From NCBI GenBank assembly GCA_043228905.1, contig JBHGNT010000017.1, positions 13,144,001-13,208,000 on the forward strand: a DNA stretch of 64,000 nt, given 5' to 3'. Both the position numbers and the translations under genes were made by a program. A model generated the notes under the pieces. It saw only the letters and a list, made by a program, of their open reading frames with translations. It searched no databases and was not told where the DNA came from. Of the stretch, positions 1 to 10,455 are shown in pieces (the stretch's first letter is position 1; each line of letters starts with the position of its first letter). Source of the DNA: Azolla caroliniana (taxonomy: Eukaryota; Polypodiophyta).

Positions 1-636
1 ATTCCGGAAAGAGAAAAAAACCAACACCACCAATTCGAAGAAGAGTTCGAACCGAAACGGTTCGAATCGGAGAGGTTCGGAACGGAAAAGAACGTCGGCG
101 ATTGCGACAAGTGAAAACTTACCGAGGAGAATGAGTTAAATCTTGTCGGTGATGAGACAATGTGGGTTGTCAACTCCGAAGCGTCGTTCCACTTGACACC
201 GGATCGGAAATGCTTCTCATTCTACACAACTGGTGATCATGGCTGTGTTCAGATGGGGAATGAAGGTACATGCCGAATTGTCGGCATAGGAGATGTGTTG
301 TTGACGACACCAACCGGATGCAAGTTGTTGCTGAAGGATGTCCGACATGTTCTAGAGGTTTGACTGAACCTGATATCAGTCGCTCGGCTAGATGATGAAG
401 GTTACACGGGTAGCATCCAGAACGGAGTCATGAAGTTCTACAAAGGGAGCCTAATAGTGGCTCGAGCCTGGAAGGTCAACTCACTGTACCTAATGAATAC
501 CCGGTTATGCCGGGAAGAAGTGAACGTAGCATCCAACACTGCCGGTGAGCTGTGGCACAAAAGACCGTGTCACATGAGTGAGAAGGGGATGAAGAGGCTT
601 GCCGAAGACAATCTTATTTTGGTGAAGGACGTGTAA
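1..636 (+). pseudogene. copia A0 gag tail, protease and GAG-pre-integrase remnant
   Basis: The first 150 bases encode the Lys/Arg-rich tail of gag. Residues from base 160 (WVVNSEASFHLTP) align with the protease active site of A1 (WVVDSGASFHLTP). Here the catalytic Asp is Asn and the following Gly is Glu, so the protease is dead. A stop at 361-363 splits the protease from a GAG-pre-integrase segment at 430-636 that contains the LWHKR and CHMSEKGMKRLAEDNL motifs. There is no usable start codon, as expected for the middle of a polyprotein. Confidence 0.85.
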
Positions 637-702
637 CTTGAGAAGTGCATTGACTGCCTGGCCGGCAAGCGAAACTGAACCTCCTTTCGGTCAAGAACAC
701 CG

Positions 703-1376
703 ATGAGACGGAATGCACCACTAGAGTTGGTGCATACCGATGTGTGTCAAGTGGACACGAAGTCACATGCCAGATCGCAGTACTTCGTGATGTTCATAGA
801 AGATCACATCAGGAAGATGTGGGTCGCACAACTGAAGATGAAGGATCAAGTGTTATCCGTCTTCAAGGAACTCCACGCGAGAGTGGAAAGAGAAACCGCC
901 CGGAAGCTGAAGGCGGTTCAAGCGGACAACGGACAAAAATACCCGGGGCAGTTCGAGGAGTACTACCGGTTCATCCATTCAGCATGCTAGCACATGACAA
1001 GTTACCCAAGACGTTTTGGGCTGGGGCGCTGACGACGACGACCTATGTGATAAACAGATCACCCTCAATACCCTTGGATGGAGACTCACCGCAGAAAGTA
1101 TGGACTGGTAAGGACGTGTCTTACCGGCATCTGAAGGTGTTCGGGTGTCTCGCTTACGTGCATGTGGCAAAGGACAAGAGAGCAAAGTTGGATCCGAAGT
1201 CTCAACCATACATATTCCTTGGATACGACGATGATGAGTTCGGAGATCGAGTGTGGGATCTGGTCGACAAGAAGGTGTTCCGGAGTCGGGACATAGTCTT
1301 CATGGAAGACATGACCATTCGCGACTGGGAGTCGGAGAAGAAGGTGATGAACCCCGGATCATCCAATGAAAACTAG
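703..1376 (+). pseudogene. copia A0 integrase remnant
   Basis: Integrase core with the first two acidic residues in HTDVCQVD and QADNGQKY. After FEEYYRF (about base 970) the sequence jumps to LPKTFWAGA in another frame. Compared with A1 this removes about 30 codons, including the catalytic Glu of the D,D(35)E triad. The second half, in the other frame (about 985-1376), carries the integrase C-terminal stretch VWTGKDVSYRHLKVFGCLAYVH. It cannot encode an active integrase. Confidence 0.85.
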
Positions 1377-1412
1377 CTTGAGGACACAAGGATATACCCG
1401 ATTGAAAACCGG

Positions 1413-3166
1413 ATGTTAGCCGGTAACCAGATGACACTCGACGAACCGACCGAAGAAGAAGAAGACACTAGAACCGGACAAGATCCCGAATCGGATTCGG
1501 ATTCGGAACAAACGGAGGAACCAACAGTCATAAACCAAGGACAAAGATATCCGCTCAGAGAGAGAAGAGCCCCTCGTAGATTTCCGGATGCAGAGCATAT
1601 GTTGCTAACCGATGAGGCGGAGCCGGAAAGCTTCGAAGAAGCAAAGAGAGACACCCACAACTGCAAGTGGTTGAGTGCCATGCAGGACGAGATGGATTCC
1701 CTGCATGAGAACCACATGTATGAACTAACAAAATTGTTGCTCCGAAACAAGTGGGTGTACAAGCTGAAACTGGGAGATGCCGGAAACCCGCCGAGATACA
1801 AAGCCCAAATTGTAGTGAAGGGTTTCCAGCAGAAAAAGGGAGTAGACTTTGATGAGATCTTTGTCCCGATAGTAAAGATGACATCCATCCGGACAATATT
1901 GGGAATAGTGGCAAGCATGGACCTCGAGGTAGAGCAACTAGAAGTCAAGACAACATTCCTCCATGGTGTCCTTGAAGAAGAGATCTACATGCATCAACCG
2001 GAAGGATTTGAGAAGGAGCACCTGGTGTGCCAGATGAAGAAGGGCTTATACGGACTGAAGCAAGCTCCCCGGCAATGGTACTGGAAGTTCGACTCCTTCA
2101 TGACCGACCAAGGGTTCCACAAGACGCAGGCCGATCACTGCGTGTTTGTGAAGAAATTTGACGGAGGAGATTTCCTGATACTTCACCTATATGTGGATGA
2201 TATGTTGATCGTTGGACGAGACGAAGGCAAGATCCGGATGCTGAAGAAGGCTTTGAACCGGACCTTCTCAATGAAGGACTTGGGTCTAGCAAGATAGATA
2301 TTGGGAATGCACATCATCCGGGACCGGTTGAAGAATCTGTTGTGGTTGTCACAAGAGAAGTACGTGACAAAGGTGCTTCAAAGGTTCAACATGTTGGAGG
2401 CGAAACCGGTCGGATCGACACTTCCAAGAAATTGCAAGTTGTCCGGAAAGCAAAGCCCGAAGACAAAGGCAGAGAAGACGGATATGATGAAGATACCATA
2501 TGCCTCTGCTATCAAGAGCTTGACGTATGTGATGGTGTGTACCCAGCTGGACATCAGTTACGGTGTAGGAGTAGTCAGCCAGTTCATGAGCAATCCCGGA
2601 AGAGAGCATTGGAACGTGGTGAAGTGGATACTCCGGTATCTGAAAGGCACCTCGAGTATGTGGCTCGGGTTCGGCTCCGGTAATCCCCAACTTGACGGAT
2701 TCACGGATTCAGATATGTCGGTTGATGTAGATACCATCCGGTCTACATCCGGATATGTCATGACTTATGCAGGGGGAGCTGTTTCGTGGCAGTCGAGGCT
2801 GCAGAAGATGGTTGCGTTGTCAACTACAGAGCCGGAGTACATGGCAGTTGTAGAAGCCGGCAAGGAGATAATCTGGATGAAGGACTTATCGGAGAGCTAG
2901 GAATCCAACAAGTTGAATATCGGCTCTATTGCGACAATCAAAGTGTCACGCACCTTGCAAAGAACGCGACCTACCATTACCGGACGAAACATATTCAGTG
3001 GAGGTACCACTGGATCACGGAGAGAGTAGAAGATCAATAGTTCGTGTTGACGAAGATCCACACGGAGGAGAATGGGTTGGATATGCTGACCACAATGTTT
3101 ATGACCGACAAGCTGGACGTGTGCCGAAAGCGGATCGGGTTGGCGAGACATCCCATGCCGGAGTGA
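1413..3166 (+). pseudogene. copia A0 reverse transcriptase and RNase H remnant
   Basis: Reverse transcriptase (RVT_2 type) with the copia signatures NKWVYKLKLGD, YKAQIVVKGFQQKKGVDFDE, GLYGLKQAPRQWY and the active-site box YVDDMLIVG near base 2190-2217. A TAG at 2295-2297 interrupts the domain just after DLGLAR, where A1 has a Gln codon. RNase H follows (TDSDMSVDVDTIRSTSGYV, STTEPEYMAVVEAGKEI), then a frameshift near 2895 and a final segment ending at a stop (3164-3166) beside the polypurine tract. The RT active site is preserved but the polyprotein is broken. Confidence 0.9.
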
Positions 3167-3176
3167 AGGGGGAGAT

Positions 3177-3735
3177 TGTTGGGAAATCGGTCCCTCCGGA
3201 TGGGATCCAGTTATGAATGAAGATGGACGCGGTGAGAACCGGATGGACCCGGCATGAACCAGAAGAGATCCGGAAACAAGATCGGATGGACCTGGTGAGA
3301 ACCGGAAGAGAAGACATATTTGTAAATATGTTTTGAGTAAGCCTATTGAGGCTATATTTGTAAATAGCCCTAAGCTCATATAAGTATAAATATGACTTAG
3401 GGCAAACACTTTATAGAGGTTGTTGCCATACTGTTGTTTAGATAAATGTTGTACAGAGAGAGAGTGGAGATACAGAGCGATACTCTATTGTAACTGCCGG
3501 TTAGCGAAGATACAAAGCTCCAGATCATTGCCTTCGAGGCTCTAATTGTATCTTTCTCCTATACTTATAGGTGGAGTTTGTGGGCTCTCATGGTTTTTCC
3601 CATTTAGGGTTTTCCACGTAAACATCCTGTGTACTCTCTTTTGGTGTACGTGTATTCATCTCTATTCCCATTTCTGTGTTTGATTCTCATTGAAGTGTTC
3701 AAGACTCGGTTGTGGCCAAGCTATATTCTACGCTA
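3177..3735 (+). repeat. Family A LTR shared by A0 and A2
   Basis: Starts with TGTTGGGAAATCGG directly after the polypurine tract, as in A1 where the LTR starts TGTTGGGATTTCGG. The middle (AAGCTCATATAAGTATAAATATGACTTAGGG) aligns with the A1 region holding the TATA-like sequence. The end is approximate: CGGTTGTGGCCAAG near 3707-3720 matches the end of the A1 LTR, after which gag-like coding sequence starts at once with no clear primer site. It is both the 3' LTR of A0 and the apparent 5' LTR of A2. Confidence 0.75.
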
Positions 3736-5156
3736 TTCACTACACTACCAAGTGTGGAAGTCGAAGATAAGGGTCATGCTCGTGGTCAAAGATCTCTGGC
3801 TACCGGTACAGTTCGGGATAAGAAACTGGACAAGATCAATGCCATGACATGGGCGGTGATGCACATGAAGACGACGACATACATCCGGTGCTTCATCGAC
3901 ATGAGCTTGTACAACAACTTCAATGAAGAAAGTAAGCTCATGTGCTTTGGGAGAAAATCGGCACCATGCTGGTGAGTAAAAATGTTGTAAATCGGGTTTC
4001 GGCACCATGCTGGAAGTTAGTGACACTCTGGTACCAGGACGGATCCAGCATGACGGAGCATATGAACACATTTCAGGGGCTCATAAATCAAACAACTTTG
4101 CTTGAAGTGCCTCTAGCCGACGAGGTACTTGCATTACTCCTACTCGGTTGCCTCCCGGATAGTTGGGAGACGCTAGTTGTCACTTTGGGCAATGCTGGGC
4201 TGGAAGGAAAGCAGTAGTCCCTAGCAAAGGTAAAATCAAGCTTGCTAGACGAAGAAGCTTGCCAAAAGGATCAGGAGTCCGGAATCGATCCAAAGGCCTT
4301 GGTCACGGAGGATGACCATTACCGGGGAAGAGGCCGGTATTGGAGTCCCCAAAATCGGGACAAGTTGGGGACAAGGTCAAAGTCAAGGGGGAGGCCTACT
4401 TGCTTCTACTGTGGGAAGCCGAGGCACTTCTAGAAGAACTGTCGGCATTTCTGGAAAGAGAAAGGGACCGACACCACCGATATGAAGAAGAGTTCCAACA
4501 GGAGAGGTTCGGATCGGAAAGAAATGTCGGCGATCGCGACAAATGAAGAAGAATTGATGCTCATTGCCAAGGAGAATGAGTTAAACCTTGTCGGCGATGA
4601 GACAATGTAGGTTGTCGATTTCGGAGCGTCATTCCATTTGACACCAGACCAGAAATGTTTCTCATCCTACATAGCCAGAAATCACGGGTGTGTCCGAATG
4701 GGGAATGAAGGTACATGCCGAATTGTCAGCATAGGAGATGTGTTGTTGACAGCATCAACCGGATGCAAATTGTTGCTGAAAGAAGTCCGACACATTCCAA
4801 AGGTTTGGTTGAACCTGATATTAGCCGATCGGCTAGATGATGAGGGCTACACGGGTAACATCCGGAACAGAGTCATGAAATTCAGCAAAGGAAGCCAGAT
4901 CATGGCTCGAGCCCAGAAGATCAATACATTGTACCTGATGCATGCCCGGATATGCTGGGAAGAAGTGAATGTAGCATCTGACTCTACCGATGAGCTGTGG
5001 CACAAGACACTGTGTCATATCAGCCAGAAGGGGATGACAAGACTTGCCGAAGATAACCTCATTCCGGAGGTGAAAGGCGTGCATCTTGAGAAGTGCACCG
5101 ACTGCCTGGCCGGCAAGCAAAACCGAATCTCCTTCCGGTCAAGACTACTGATGTAG
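3736..5156 (+). pseudogene. copia A2 gag, protease and pre-integrase remnant
   Basis: Second family A copy in the same orientation. The gag start (WKSKIRVMLVVKDLW) aligns with WKIKMEDLLIVWDLY of A1. It continues through SMTEHMNTFQGLINQ, LPDSWETLVVTL and a zinc knuckle CFYCGKPRHF followed by a stop codon where A1 has an arginine. The protease region reads VVDFGASFHLTP (Ser to Phe in the DSGA motif). A GAG-pre-integrase segment ends at the stop 5154-5156. Everything downstream (integrase, RT) is missing, and the sequence changes to a B3-type fragment. Confidence 0.85.
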
Positions 5157-5799
<643 letters not shown>

Positions 5800-6359
5800 A
5801 TACGCAATGGTGTGCACCAGCCGTAATTGCTGGAAGGATGTATTGATGTTGCAAATAGAAACATTGCCTCCTTGTGTCCTTCTTCGCGTAGTTGATGGAG
5901 TGAAATGGTCGAAACTCGATGAGTAGATTCTTGGGGTTGTCGATATTGGACTTCTCTTGTTCTCCAATCTATGTTTGGATTATGTAATTCAAACCAAGGT
6001 AATCCCCGAACAATGGGATGCTCTGGACTACTAATTATATTAAATGATACCACACACACAAAACTACCTAGGACAACTTGAATGGGTTCGGAGTCTTCTA
6101 CAATATTCTTGGAAGCAATGGGACGACCATCAATGACTACTACAGATGCGGGGCAAGGAAGTTTTCTTAAGGATATCTGAGAAGCTTGGGCAAAATTTCG
6201 ATCCATAAAACAGGAATTGGCTCTGGAATCTAAAAGTGCTAGGACGTGTATTGGAGGAGTACTTTTAGTACTAACCATGACTTGGGTTAAGAACACATTG
6301 CTAACTTGCTTTGAGGGAATGGAACCACTAATGGGTTGTACAGATCTAGGGTTGTCCAA
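5800..6359 (-). pseudogene. Tcn1-like gypsy retropepsin, minus-strand copy
   Basis: Minus-strand fragment matching the plus-strand copy at 8221-8740: VSNVF..QV, ALLDSRANSCFMDR (retropepsin flap and active site, DTG changed to DSR), VVVIDGRPIASKN and SPEHPIVRGLPWFELHNPNIDW. The catalytic Asp remains but the Gly after it is lost. The fragment is cut at 5799/5800 by the LTR of the B3-type element, so its RT, RNase H and integrase are absent. The Asp-rich protease with the LPWFELHNP motif resembles Tcn1/Tf1-type chromoviruses; lineage is an inference. Confidence 0.75.
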
Positions 6360-6385
6360 CCAAACAACTCCTATTTTGGCTGGAC

Positions 6386-7521
6386 TTAGTCGTTTAACTC
6401 TTCTTCTATTTGGCTAAGGATTTCAAATTTGTTTGAGATACTTGGGCTATTAGTACTATTAATACTATTAGACACGCCTAAGGGAAGAATTGATTCGGGT
6501 TTAGTACAGGTTACGATTTGATTTACCTGTCTTCTTGGCTTATGGGGACAGTTGATTGCAATATACCCTGGTCCACCGCAATAAAGACATAATCGATTTG
6601 CATGTCGACGTTGCTTTTCTTCTTCTGATAACGGGCCACGTCGACGCATGGTGTCGATCTCCATCGGTGTCAGAGTATTTGCTTGAGATACGCCTCGTGC
6701 AAACGGTTTAGTTGCGACTAAGGCATATGTGGGCTCCGGCCTAGGGCGTGGTATTTGTAATTGACGTTCAGAACGCCGTTCGAAAAGGTGGTTATCGCAT
6801 CGGACCGCTCGACTGATTGCCTCTATAAGAGACTTTGGTTATTCGGGGAAGGTTAGGAGTAAATCTTTGACATCGTTTCGCAGGCCGTAGCGAAACTACT
6901 CCATTAGTGCCTAATCATCCCAAGGGATATCTGAGGCGAGTAGACGAAAATCCGCCACGTAGGTAGAGGATGGACGATCACCTTGACGCAATCGCCGGAT
7001 TTTGTTGATCGTCGTCCTGATGTTGTCTGTATCTCCAAAGCATGCTTTAAACTTGCTAATAAATCCTTCAAAGTTATTAAACAAGGGCGATTGTTTTTCT
7101 AGAAGCGGAGCGAACCATGCCAAGGCTGAGCCGCTAAGCAACGTTCCTATTAGGCCAATTCGGGATGCATTAGTGGGGTATCGGGAAGGATGCATTTGAA
7201 TGACTAAGCGTACCTGATTAAGAAATCCCCTGAATTGCGATAGCGTTCCATCGAATTTCACAGGAAGTCCAATCTTGGGCTCTTTATGAAATCCTTGGGG
7301 ACTTGATCCTTGTTGTTGCAACGTTGTGATGGTTGCTTCGAGTTGTTGTACACGTAACGCTAACCCCCATGTTGTTGCTGCGTTTGTTGTTTTTCTAGAG
7401 CGATTTGTTGAAGGTCCCCTAACAATCGCTGGTTTTCTTGTTCCAAGGCAACAAATTTTTCTTTTAGACCCTGTAGCTCGGAGAAAACGGATTGATATTC
7501 TTGGGCGCTAACAATAGCCAT
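6386..7521 (-). pseudogene. Tcn1-like gypsy gag, minus-strand copy
   Basis: The ATG at 7519-7521 opens a coiled-coil N-terminus rich in Gln/Glu (SVFSELQGLKEKFVALEQE) that stops early by frameshift. The gag core follows at 6911-7321 (PVKFDGTLSQFRGFLNQV, LLSGSALAWFAPLLEK, DRPSSTYVADFRLLA), typical of Ty3/gypsy retrotransposon gag. After a stop comes a zinc knuckle at 6386-6664, CLYCGGPGYIAINC. There the His of CX2CX4HX4C is Tyr, which should abolish zinc binding. The family is the same as the plus-strand copy starting at 8096. Confidence 0.8.
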
Positions 7522-8095
7522 AGTATTGGAAAAAAGGGGTAAGAGGATGAGGGAAACCGAAAAGAAGACTAGAGAAGAATTGGTTCAAACTATCAGGAAT
7601 AGTACTAAAACAGAGAGAGAATTAATACTAGAGAAGGGAAGTACTATTAGTACTAAGAGGACGGGACTACGTAAGACTCCCGAGAGAGAGGAAAGAGAAG
7701 AGGAGAGAGAGAGACATAGCGAGGATGAGAGAGAGACAGATGATAATAACAGATGATATATTATAGGAAGAGTAAGTACAAGATGGCTATGAGGCTTAAG
7801 ACTAGTGTTGAACCAATTTGGTTCAACATAATGCCTTGTGCCTCCATTTATAGTGTTCTCAGGAGGAGTCCTGAAGCTTCTAGAATGTTCCAGAGAAATC
7901 TGGAATATACATTAATTTCCTATAATAAAACTTAAATGAAAATAATATCTTACGTATTACAATAGATGGTATAATGGTCAAGAGCTCGACCCATATAACA
8001 TAAGGTCATGGGTTTGAGTCTTGTCATATCATGACACCCGTAGGTCAAGACGTCAGGTAAATCAAATTCACTATGACAATAAAAATGAGTCCAAC
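7522..8095. other. Spacer between two head-to-head gypsy copies
   Basis: No credible gene. 7522-7755 is purine-rich (GAGAGA, GAAGAG) and is the leader of the minus-strand gypsy gag. 7756-7935 is AT-rich and contains TTCTAGAATGTTCCAGA, a palindrome-like heat-shock-element type sequence whose role is unknown. 7960-8030 contains Pol III-like boxes (listed separately). The plus-strand gypsy copy becomes recognisable from about 8096. Confidence 0.6.
7960..8030 (+). repeat. tRNA-like or SINE-head-like sequence
   Basis: TGGTATAATGG at 7967-7977 matches the Pol III A box (TRGYNNANNGG). GGTTTGAGTC at 8011-8020 is one base from the B box GGTTCGAnTC. The A-to-B start distance of 44 bases is that of a tRNA gene. 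No intact acceptor stem is visible, so it is not a functional tRNA gene. It may be a SINE head or a decayed tRNA-derived sequence at the junction of the two gypsy copies. Confidence 0.45.
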
Positions 8096-9935
8096 ATTTT
8101 AGAAGAACTTAGTGATTCTAATATTATGAATAATCCACCCTTGTCCAATAATTTTGAAGTCCTAAACCAATTAGAAGAGGAGTCAAACGAATAAGTCCGG
8201 CCAAAATAGGAGCCATTTGGTTGGACAACCCTAGCTTTGTACAACCTAGTGTAGGTTCCATTTCATCCAAGCATGTTAGTAGAGTCTTCTCAGCCCAAGT
8301 ACAAGTTAGGACACCAAGTTGCCAACTTCACGTCCAAACCCCCTTAGATACCGGAACCAATTCTTGTTTCACGGATAGAGATTTTGCCCAAAAACATCAA
8401 ATATCCTTGCACTCACTTCCTTGCCTAGTTTCCGTAGTAGTGATTGATGGACGTCCCATAGCTTCCAGGAAGATATTCGAAGAGTCAGAGCCAATACACA
8501 TACTCTTAGGTGATTTAGGATGTGTAGTTTCCTTTAATATAATCCGTAGCCCCGAGCATCCAATTGTCCTTCGTTTGCCATGGTTCGAGCTACATAACCC
8601 ACGAATAGATTGGAGGAGGCGAGAAATTTGGTGCCCTTCTGTAGAAAACATCATTGCTAAGGATGAGCTACATAACCCACGAATAGATTGGAGGAGGCGA
8701 GAAATTTGGTGCCCTTCTGTAGAAAACATCATTGCTAAGGATCGAACCCAGGAGTATTTCCTTAAAGAATATAGTTCTACCAGTGCACCATCTCTTTTTC
8801 ACCAAATCTCAACCATCATATTGCAACAATTGTTCCAAGTGGGAGGAAAGGAGAAACTTTTCTTATTTGGAATATCAGTGACACCTTCTAGTGCGACTCA
8901 GGAGAATTCAAACATCCAAATTCCCGAAAAATATCAAGAATATGTTGATGTTTTCGACAAAGTCAAAGCTGGTGTACTTCCAAAGCATCGGCCATACGAT
9001 TGTCCCATTGACCTCCAACCAGGAAAAGAGCCACCGTGGGGTCCGATCTACAATCTATCGCCAATTGAGCTTGAGGTTCTTCGAGAATACATTCAGGAGA
9101 ATCTTGCACATGGGTTTATTCGACATTCAAAATCTCTAGCCGGTGCTCCTATATTTTTTGTGAAGAAAAAGGATGGATCGCTTTGTTTGGTCATGGACTA
9201 TCGGGGATTAAATAAAGTCACCATAAGAAATAGGTATGCTCTTCCTTTAATCTCCAGTCTTTTAGAGCGCATTGGTGGGGCAAAACATTTTACAAAGATT
9301 GATTTAAGGGGTGCATATAATCTTGTTCGCATTTGAGCGGGAGATGAGTGGAAACCGACATTTCGCACTCGGTATGGTCATTTCGAGTATACAATCATGA
9401 CTTTCGGGCTCACAAATGCACCTGTAGTTTTCCAACATATGGCAAATGACATTTTCCGAGATTTTCTGGATATCTTTCTCATAATCTATTTAGATGATCT
9501 GTTGATTTACTCTAAAACATAGGAGGAGCATGATATACATGTCCGGAAAGTACTTGAACACTTAAGAAAGTATGGTATGTATGCCAAACTTGAGAAGTAC
9601 AGTTTTGACAACGAACAAGTTGAATTCTTGGGTTATACTATTTCATCTAAGGGTATCTTCATGGATCCAGCAAAAGTCAAAACAATATTGGAATGGCAAC
9701 CCCCATGTTTTATTCAAGACGTCCAATGTTTCCTCGGATTTGCTAACTTCTATCACAAATTCATACGAAATTATTCAAAGATCGTGTTGCCTCTCACCCA
9801 ACTCACCAAGAAGAATCAAGCGTTTGTTTGGACTATTGAAGCGGACACGACCTTTACTCAGCTCAAAGAGGCATTCACATCAGGTCCTATATTAGCACAT
9901 ATTGATCCCGAAAAACTATTGACCATTGAAACGGA
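8096..9935 (+). pseudogene. Tcn1-like gypsy protease and reverse transcriptase, plus-strand copy
   Basis: Begins in the gag end (NNPPLSNNFEVLNQLEEESNE). The long open stretch 8221-9336 carries a retropepsin (TPLDTGTNSCFTDRDFA) with intact DTG, then the RT start (KEPPWGPIYNLSPIELEVLREYI, GFIRHSKSLAGAPIFFVKKKDGSL, DYRGLNKVTIRNRYALPLI). A TGA at 9334-9336 interrupts it. RT continues with [16 protein letters not shown] and [11 protein letters not shown] (YLDD active site). After a TAG at about 9521-9523 it reaches LGFANFYHKFIRNYSKI and the RNase H border. It stops at 9935, where the LTR of element E begins. No ATG fits the start because the copy is truncated. Confidence 0.85.
8587..8742 (+). repeat. 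78-bp in-frame tandem duplication in the gypsy protease-RT linker
   Basis: The segments 8587-8664 and 8665-8742 are identical by eye. Each encodes 26 residues starting ELHNPRIDWRRREIWC. The minus-strand relative has this stretch once, so the duplication is derived in this copy. Perfect identity implies it is recent relative to the other damage. Confidence 0.95.
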
Positions 9936-10400
9936 TGTTGTCTGCCGGTGTTGTCCGTCGAACCCAATGCTTAGACGAGTAGAATATATTATTAGAAGCG
10001 TTAAAGAAATGCATGTAACGGTTCACGCTAGAAGCGTAATGGACTAAAATCCTTGTATATATAAAGGAAATCCTCTGTAAAGAGCTAGCGTGTATTTTAG
10101 GGAGCTACCTTTTGTAATAAAATACTATCTTCTCTGATTCTCATGTCTGTGTAAGTCGTCTACTGATTCGGTGTAGTACTCTATTGGGAACTGTGGTCTA
10201 GAAAGCGTAGGTTAAGTGTGTATATGAGATCACGCACTGGTGAGATTCGGTTGTAGCCATCTCCCTTCATGACCAGACGATACGCTTTGCTTTGTAAACC
10301 TATTACACTTCACGTAGCTACGGATCTATTCCTTGCACCACAATCACCTTGAAGTCTACCTCGAAGGACTGAGAGTAGACAATGTTCCTAATCGTTAACA
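9936..10400 (+). repeat. 5' LTR of gypsy element E
   Basis: Bounded by TGTTGTCTGCC at the left and GTTAACA at the right, and lying between the broken Tcn1-like RT and the E leader and gag. Contains TATATATAAAGG (about 10054-10065), a likely TATA box, and AATAAAATA (about 10118), a likely poly(A) signal, in the expected U3-R order. The partner 3' LTR is not in the window because E is truncated at about 42646. Boundaries rest on the TG...CA ends and the change of content only. Confidence 0.65.
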
Positions 10401-10455
10401 CTTTTGGCATGTCAGGTGGATTTGTGGTTCAACACAGACGAGTAGCAAGGTATGG

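Larger units (their letters stand above)
1..3176 (+). mobile_element. Ty1/copia family A, copy A0: decayed internal region
   Basis: Internal region of a copia LTR retrotransposon, cut at its 5' side by the window edge. Read in order it carries the end of gag, protease, GAG-pre-integrase, integrase, reverse transcriptase and RNase H, the Ty1/copia order. Its predicted proteins match copy A1 (57838-63241, minus strand) almost domain for domain. Many in-frame stops and frameshifts make it a fossil. It ends at a polypurine tract (AAGGGGGAG, 3166-3174) directly before the LTR at 3177. Confidence 0.9.

Noticed and set aside
7526-7756. Charged Glu/Arg protein on the plus strand
   Set aside because: Translation of a purine-rich leader of the minus-strand gypsy copy; no domain and the wrong strand for the element.
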